Shown piece by piece: positions 59,431 to 64,000 of a stretch of DNA of 64,000 bases (positions are counted from its first letter, which is position 1; the number at the start of each line of letters is the position of its first letter). Both the position numbers and the translations under genes were made by a program. The notes beneath the pieces were generated by a model. It did no database searches and was not told the DNA's origin. It saw only the letters and a program-made list of their open reading frames with translations. The stretch is from Heterostelium album PN500 (taxonomy: Eukaryota; Evosea; Eumycetozoa; Acytosteliales; Acytosteliaceae): NCBI RefSeq assembly GCF_000004825.1, contig NW_008805071.1:186001-250000 (forward strand), written 5' to 3'.

Positions 59431-60522
59431 ATGTCACAAAAATATATTATTTTATATATCTCTTTAGTTTTATTCGCTTGGTTGTCCAAAGCTGAAACAA
59501 CATCAGACTGCCTTGCTTGTTTTCACGGACAATGTCTTAATCAAATTTGCGTATGCAACCAAGGCTATACAGGTGTAGATTGTAGTTTGGCTATCAACAT
59601 CACTATTTCAACTGTCATACCCTCTTATGATTGCACCAACCAGTGCAAAAATGGATATTGCGATACTGGATATTGTCAGTGCTCTAAAGGATTCAATGGT
59701 GACAGATGCGAGAATTCAGTTGGAAATATTTATACCAATACGACTCTATCACAGGATGCTTCTATTGGTTTTAACTTCACCAATGTGTTAATTACCAGCA
59801 AGCCATATTCAATTAGAGAGTCTGATTCTAACAACAATACTGTGACCTACACTCTTCTCGAAGGTTCTTTGTTCCAACGTAACAACAATCAATACTTGTA
59901 TCGCATTGGAGGTGCATCACTTCAAATAAATTATGTTGACTCTAAAAATGGAACATATACATTGGGAAATCAAAATATCCCAGTAGAGTATGGGAATGTC
60001 ATTGCAGAGATAACAGTTTCCAATTGGACCTTCCAGAGTAGTTTGAACTACTTGCAAGTCGAATTCTACACCGAGTGGGATAAGATAGCTTCTGCGCCAT
60101 GTGGACTCATTGATACAACGGTGGTCTCCGACATTCCTACCGAATTGCCACCCTATCTGTATCTATCTAATATCTTTGGTAGTTTGTTTACTCAATACAT
60201 AAACTTTATTATCTTAGATGTTAGAGTAGCATATGCGGACATTGAAAGCTACCAAGCAAATAGTTCAAGTATTTATCAACGAATTAATCTTCCGTACTTT
60301 GATGACTCAGTGAGTCATGTTGTACTTTACAAGGCTTATAACTCTCTAAGCAATAATTCTTGCGAATCAAACACCACTTCGACAACTGGTTTTCCAACAT
60401 CTACTTCTACCACTTCAGATACCTCAACTACTGGTACCAGTGACTCTTCAAACTTGAAATCAAAATCAATTGTAATGATTTCAATTTTTGTACTTTTGAC
60501 TTTGATTGCAACCCAGTTATAA
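59431..60522 (+). CDS. ComC-like EGF-domain cell-surface protein, GPI-anchored
   Basis: One exon of 363 residues. A signal peptide (MSQKYIILYISLVLFAWLSK, then AE) is followed by two EGF-like units, DCLACFHGQCLNQICVCNQG with YTGVDC, and DCTNQCKNGYCDTGYCQCSK with GFNGDRC. Next is a beta-rich ectodomain with many N-glycosylation sites, including IPVEYGNVIAEITVSNWTF and LNYLQVEFYTEW; the (I/V)SNWTFxSxLNxLQ element is what I associate with the ComC supersandwich domain. A Ser/Thr stalk and a hydrophobic end (SNLKSKSIVMISIFVLLTLI) predict a GPI anchor. Role in adhesion or development is inferred from ComC. It is followed by a paralogue in the same direction, 307 bp downstream. Confidence 0.85.
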   Translation: MSQKYIILYISLVLFAWLSKAETTSDCLACFHGQCLNQICVCNQGYTGVDCSLAINITISTVIPSYDCTNQCKNGYCDTGYCQCSKGFNGDRCENSVGNIYTNTTLSQDASIGFNFTNVLITSKPYSIRESDSNNNTVTYTLLEGSLFQRNNNQYLYRIGGASLQINYVDSKNGTYTLGNQNIPVEYGNVIAEITVSNWTFQSSLNYLQVEFYTEWDKIASAPCGLIDTTVVSDIPTELPPYLYLSNIFGSLFTQYINFIILDVRVAYADIESYQANSSSIYQRINLPYFDDSVSHVVLYKAYNSLSNNSCESNTTSTTGFPTSTSTTSDTSTTGTSDSSNLKSKSIVMISIFVLLTLIATQL

Positions 60523-60829
60523 ATAAACTGACATTTGTAAATCACTAAAATTGTTTGAATAATTCATGTTTCGGTTGGTATATTTTTTTTAGCATCTTAA
60601 GTTTTTTTTATGAAGATGATTTGAATAAAAATGTTTTGAAACAATAGATCGAGATAATATATGTTTAAATTAAAAAAATTGGAAAACAAGGCAAAAAAAT
60701 TTTTATTGGGTGGTGATTTTTCTGAGAAATGGGTTTTACAAGAATGAAAGTTTGAATTATCAAAACGAAATAAAAATATAAATACCTCAAAGTTCATTCA
60801 TTACCAATTTAATTCATATATCTTACAAA
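60523..60829. other. Short intergenic spacer
   Basis: A/T-rich spacer between the two ComC-like genes; it must hold the second gene's promoter. No specific element seen. Confidence 0.5.
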
Positions 60830-62330
60830 ATGGAAAATAATTATTTAATTTTTATTTTTATCTCAATTATTATTTTTCTTTCGCAAACTCAAGCTCAAAC
60901 TCCTACATTCCCACCCACACCTCTTCTACCTTGTTTTAATGGAACCATAATCAATAATATTTGTCTCTGCTTCCCAGGATTCAGTGGTCCTTTTTGTGAC
61001 ATGACTGAACCTATACCTAATGTTACAATACCGATCGACCATCAATGTAACTATGGATATGGTGATTCTGGTTACTGTAAATGTTTCTCTGGATTTTCTG
61101 GAGATAGATGCCAATATCAGGTTGGACAACCATACACCTTTGGAGAGCTCTATGAACCAGTTTTAAGATATTATTTCCCAAATAGTAATACTATGAATGC
61201 CAGACCATTTCAGATTCAAGAAGTAGATGTAAATAATTCTATTGTTCAAAGTTATCCACTCGGAAACTATAACAATAATTATTACAACCAATTCACATTT
61301 TACTTGGGAAGTGCTGTTGTAAATATAACCTTTATAGAACCATTCACAGGTCAAGAATATCAATTTGCAGGTCAGAAAATTCCAGTAGAATTTGGTACTG
61401 TAGTTATTGAAATCACTGTTTCCAACTGGACTTTTATGAGCCCCTTAAATACATTACAAATTCAATACTCAACCGATTATCAATATTTCTATTTTTATTG
61501 TGGAGAGTACAGATATACAAATGTTTTAATTGACAATTCAATGAGACCAAATATATATTTCTTCACAGAAACTGGTAGTTTGTTTTCAGAATATATCAAC
61601 GTCACTGTTGTAGATGATAGAATCATGTCTTCTCATAGCTTGACTGTCGAAAGCTCACAATCAAGATATATCAATGTAATTAGTGCTCCTTACTTTATGA
61701 GTTCATGGAAGACAGTTTCAGTTCACAAAGGATATTACTCAATCAATAGTTCATGTCCAACTCAAACAACAACATCTAGTTCATGGAATATTACAACTGG
61801 ATCATCAACAACAACAAGTTTCACAACTGGATCTCCAACCACAATCAGTTCATGGAATAGTACAACAGGAGCACCATTCACTACCTATGGAACAACAACA
61901 TTCAATCCAACAACAACCACAACCACTTCACCAAGCAGTGGAGGTGTTACTACCCATACCACAACTACCAGTGATGATTATCTGACCACAACAAATACAG
62001 TTACAGCCAGAGAGAATTACGATTCATATGTTGTGATTAATACAACAACTGTATCGAGTGACATTGCAACATTGACCAACAACCGTTACTTCAACAATCA
62101 AATCTGGTGGAATCTCGAATATCGTCACAACCACAACCTACACCGAAGGAACATCGACCACCACCGACACTCAAACACAAAAGAAACGTCTTGGTTTGAC
62201 CATTTCACCAGATAGAATCGAAATCTTTGAGATTGAGCCAGAGGAAGCCAACGACTCTTCTTCTTTGAAATCAAATTCCTTGATGTTAATCTTGATTTCT
62301 GCATTCATTTTACTTCTATCATCTTTTTAA
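60830..62330 (+). pseudogene. ComC-like EGF protein gene with one frameshift
   Basis: A paralogue of the preceding gene. Signal peptide (MENNYLIFIFISIIIFLSQT), then two EGF-like units with CICFPGFSGPFC-type and CKCFSGFSGDRC segments, the ectodomain with IPVEFGTVVIEITVSNWTF and GSLFSEYINVTVVDDRI, and a long Thr/Ser stalk. The opening frame continues to a stop at 62213-62215 with an atypical His/Arg-rich end. The +1 frame, open from 62076 to a stop at 62328-62330, encodes the natural continuation: a Thr stalk, a charged segment and SSLKSNSLMLILISAFILLL, a GPI-anchor signal that mirrors the neighbour. So one single-base indel near 62060-62080 separates the two parts. It may be a young pseudogene, a strain polymorphism or a sequencing error; an intron is unlikely because the region is not A/T-rich. 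The first EGF-like unit has fewer Cys than in the neighbour. Confidence 0.75.
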
Positions 62331-62509
62331 ATAGATTTATTAATCAACTAATGGCTTGTCTTGTCATTCACTAAATAAATAAATATTATAAACCAATTAA
62401 TTATTTTATTCAAATTAAATTTTGTTTTTCTTAACACTACTAGTCGATCTATATTTGAAAATTTTTATTTATAATTAATGTTGTATATATGCACATTTTG
62501 AAGTATATT
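62331..62509. other. Short A/T-rich spacer
   Basis: No gene seen. A + strand reading through this region gives no protein-like segments. Confidence 0.4.
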
Positions 62510-62900
62510 TTCTTGTTGTAATGCTTTTCTATTGTTAGACCTAGTTGGTGTGGTGCTTGTTCTTCTTCTAATGAGAGGTGTAGTTTGACTTCATCTAGGT
62601 GCTTACTGTTCTTCTTCACTTTCGGCGATAGTTTATGTTTCTTCATTGGCTGTTTTCTCTACCACTTTATATGTTCTGATTCTTCAGATGAATATGAATC
62701 TAACTCGATAGAATCATTTTCTTCTCACCTGCATGACTTTCTTCCAACTTTTCATTGTCTAAACTATTCTCTGTAACAAATGATGAATCCAATTCGGTAT
62801 CTAGTTTTATAATGATTGATGATACAATTTTGGAATCATCTATTATACAATGGTTAGAAATGATAAAATCTCTCTTTTATGCTAGATATTGTGATTTTAA
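62510..62900 (-). pseudogene. Decayed gene, Ser/Glu/Lys-rich
   Basis: On the - strand three protein-like segments succeed one another with stops or frame changes between: IIDDSKIVSSIIIKLDTELD and SSFVTENSLDNEKLEESHAG (about 62860-62715), ENDSIELDSYSSEESEHIKW (about 62727-62668), then KQPMKKHKLSPKVKKNSKHL and DEVKLHLSLEEEQAPHQLG (about 62655-62535). Composition is acidic then basic, as in nuclear proteins or some transposon-encoded proteins. The family is not recognised. No splice sites reconcile the frames. Confidence 0.4.
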
Positions 62901-63499
62901 CTTACACTACACAGTTTTATTTACCTGCTTCGATAACCAGCATATAAAAAAAATCTTCAAATTGTTAACTGTTTTTTCTTTTTATTTTTTATTTATAAAT
63001 TGAGACCCATATATATTGGAATATTTTCTTTTTAATTTTTGCTAGTATATTATTAAATAAATAATATATTAATATAAACTACTTGAACCAGGCTATCTAA
63101 CAATACCACTGATATTTCCTAAAGTAAAGATTATAGAAAAAAGTATTGCAATTTGTAAAATGAATGAATGCTTTATTGACTGACAGCACGTTGCGTTAGT
63201 CAGTACAATAGATGAAAAGTATAAGCAATAGTATTTATCAGAAAGACTACGAAGAATTGATCTTGAATAAATCCCCTTGGTTCAAGAACCTTTCAACTCC
63301 CAGACCAAGCCTTCTTTCACAAAAACATAAATAATAGTCTCTTTTTGAGCAATATATTCCTTATTTCAACGTAAATGATAAATGAAAAGGAAAACCATAC
63401 AGCGACTTTGATAGTATATATGCACTTGGTACACTATTTGATGTAATTTAAAGAAATTGGATCTGATTAGAGAGCGTTGATGCAATGTATACAAGCTTA
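62901..63499. other. Intergenic DNA with hairpin
   Basis: A/T-rich, no gene seen. It contains an imperfect hairpin at 63175-63209. Confidence 0.4.
63175..63209. repeat. Imperfect inverted repeat
   Basis: ATTGACTGAC is followed after a GC-richer loop (AGCACGTTGCGTTA) by GTCAGTACAAT; the arms are complementary apart from one extra base. Could be a hairpin or a transposon-terminus remnant. Confidence 0.4.
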
Positions 63500-63606
63500 T
63501 GTACAAACAATGTTACCAAATGGATATTTCGCCACAGATTCTGGTAGTTTGTTTTCAGAATATATCAATGTCTCTGTTGTAGATGGCAGAATCGTGTCCT
63601 CTTAGA
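63500..63606 (+). pseudogene. Relic fragment of a third ComC-like gene
   Basis: Reads MLPNGYFATDSGSLFSEYIN then VSVVDGRIVSS and a stop. It is strongly similar to a segment of the second ComC-like gene around 61537-61635 (MRPNIYFFTETGSLFSEYIN, then VTVVDDRIMSS). DNA identity over about 65 bp is high, but no further homology was followed on either side. It is a short degenerate copy, showing a third family member once stood here or was partly duplicated. Confidence 0.8.
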
Positions 63607-64000
63607 TTCTATTCAATTTCAGTTTTGAAGTTCATAATTGAAACTGAGAAAATTGAATTTTTTCATAAAAATTTTTGTTTTTAATTTGTTTCATCGAATG
63701 AAATTAAAATTAATTTAAATGGCACATTCAAAAAAAATACTCTACTACCCCTCACCAAATACTAAAAGTAGTAAAACATCTATCTGATAGTGAGTTTATT
63801 TCTTAAATAAACTTCATTTATAAATTATTTTTGCCCTAATAAAAGGAATAGGATAATTCTTCAAACGCCAAATTTTTATTTAATTTTAATAATATTTTTT
63901 TTATTCATTCCCTTGAATCAGTTTCGAGGTGATAGATATGGATCTATCATATCATAGTAAGTAATATCTAATATTTTCTGTAAGACAGTTTCTGCTAGAA
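63607..64000. other. A/T-rich DNA to the window edge
   Basis: No open frame or repeat of note. Confidence 0.4.

Overview
The window is nuclear DNA of a social amoeba (Dictyostelia). Intergenic DNA and introns are extremely A/T-rich with long poly-A and poly-T runs. Proteins carry long Asn, Gln, Ser and Thr tracts. Introns are mostly 60-100 bp, open with GTAAGT or GTATGT and are nearly pure A/T. The neighbourhood includes typically dictyostelid products (CBM49 cellulose-binding protein, ComC-like EGF cell-surface proteins, ankyrin-family protein). Conserved exons use C- and G-ending codons freely, unlike Dictyostelium discoideum, so a relative such as Heterostelium, Cavenderia or Tieghemostelium is more likely. 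That species assignment is an inference.

Layout. 1-8.4 kb: left-edge partial gene for an ASH/HYDIN-like Ig-fold protein (-), 6-pyruvoyl-tetrahydropterin synthase (+), a steroid-5-alpha-reductase-like membrane protein (-), an ankyrin-family protein (-) and a decayed cysteine-rich gene. 8.4-26.2 kb: a very large CHD chromatin remodeler (-), a Lines/LINS1-like protein (+), a FUSC-type membrane protein (+) and the SNAPc large subunit with Myb repeats (-). 27-38.7 kb: an LRR protein, RNase H1, a DeSI/PPPDE peptidase, a three-RRM ELAV-like protein, a mini CBM49 protein and the NEDD8 E2 UBC12. 41.8-54.1 kb: a WIP/verprolin-like proline-rich protein, a nuclear protein with two related winged-helix-like modules, an orphan Cys-motif protein, a CID-domain protein, SNU13/NHP2L1 and a 65-residue coiled-coil protein. 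54.4-64 kb: a bacterial-type D-arabinitol/mannitol dehydrogenase, the bifunctional purine enzyme PurD (GARS-AIRS), then a small ComC-like family: one intact gene, one frameshifted gene and one relic fragment, with a further decayed gene between.

Most genes are ordinary housekeeping genes and do not form an operon or pathway cluster. Several serve gene expression: CHD remodeler (chromatin), SNAPC4 (small-RNA promoters), SNU13 (U4 snRNP and box C/D snoRNPs), CID protein (RNA polymerase II CTD), RRM protein and RNase H. I rebuilt exon structures by hand from splice sites and reading phase, so spliced models are stronger than the single open frames but are not transcript-verified. I saw no tRNA, rRNA, CRISPR array or intact transposon. 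The parts that merit most attention are the ComC-like cluster at the right end, the duplicated winged-helix module with matching intron positions, the WIP-like protein with its WASP-binding motif at the wrong end, and several long perfect palindromes in intergenic DNA.
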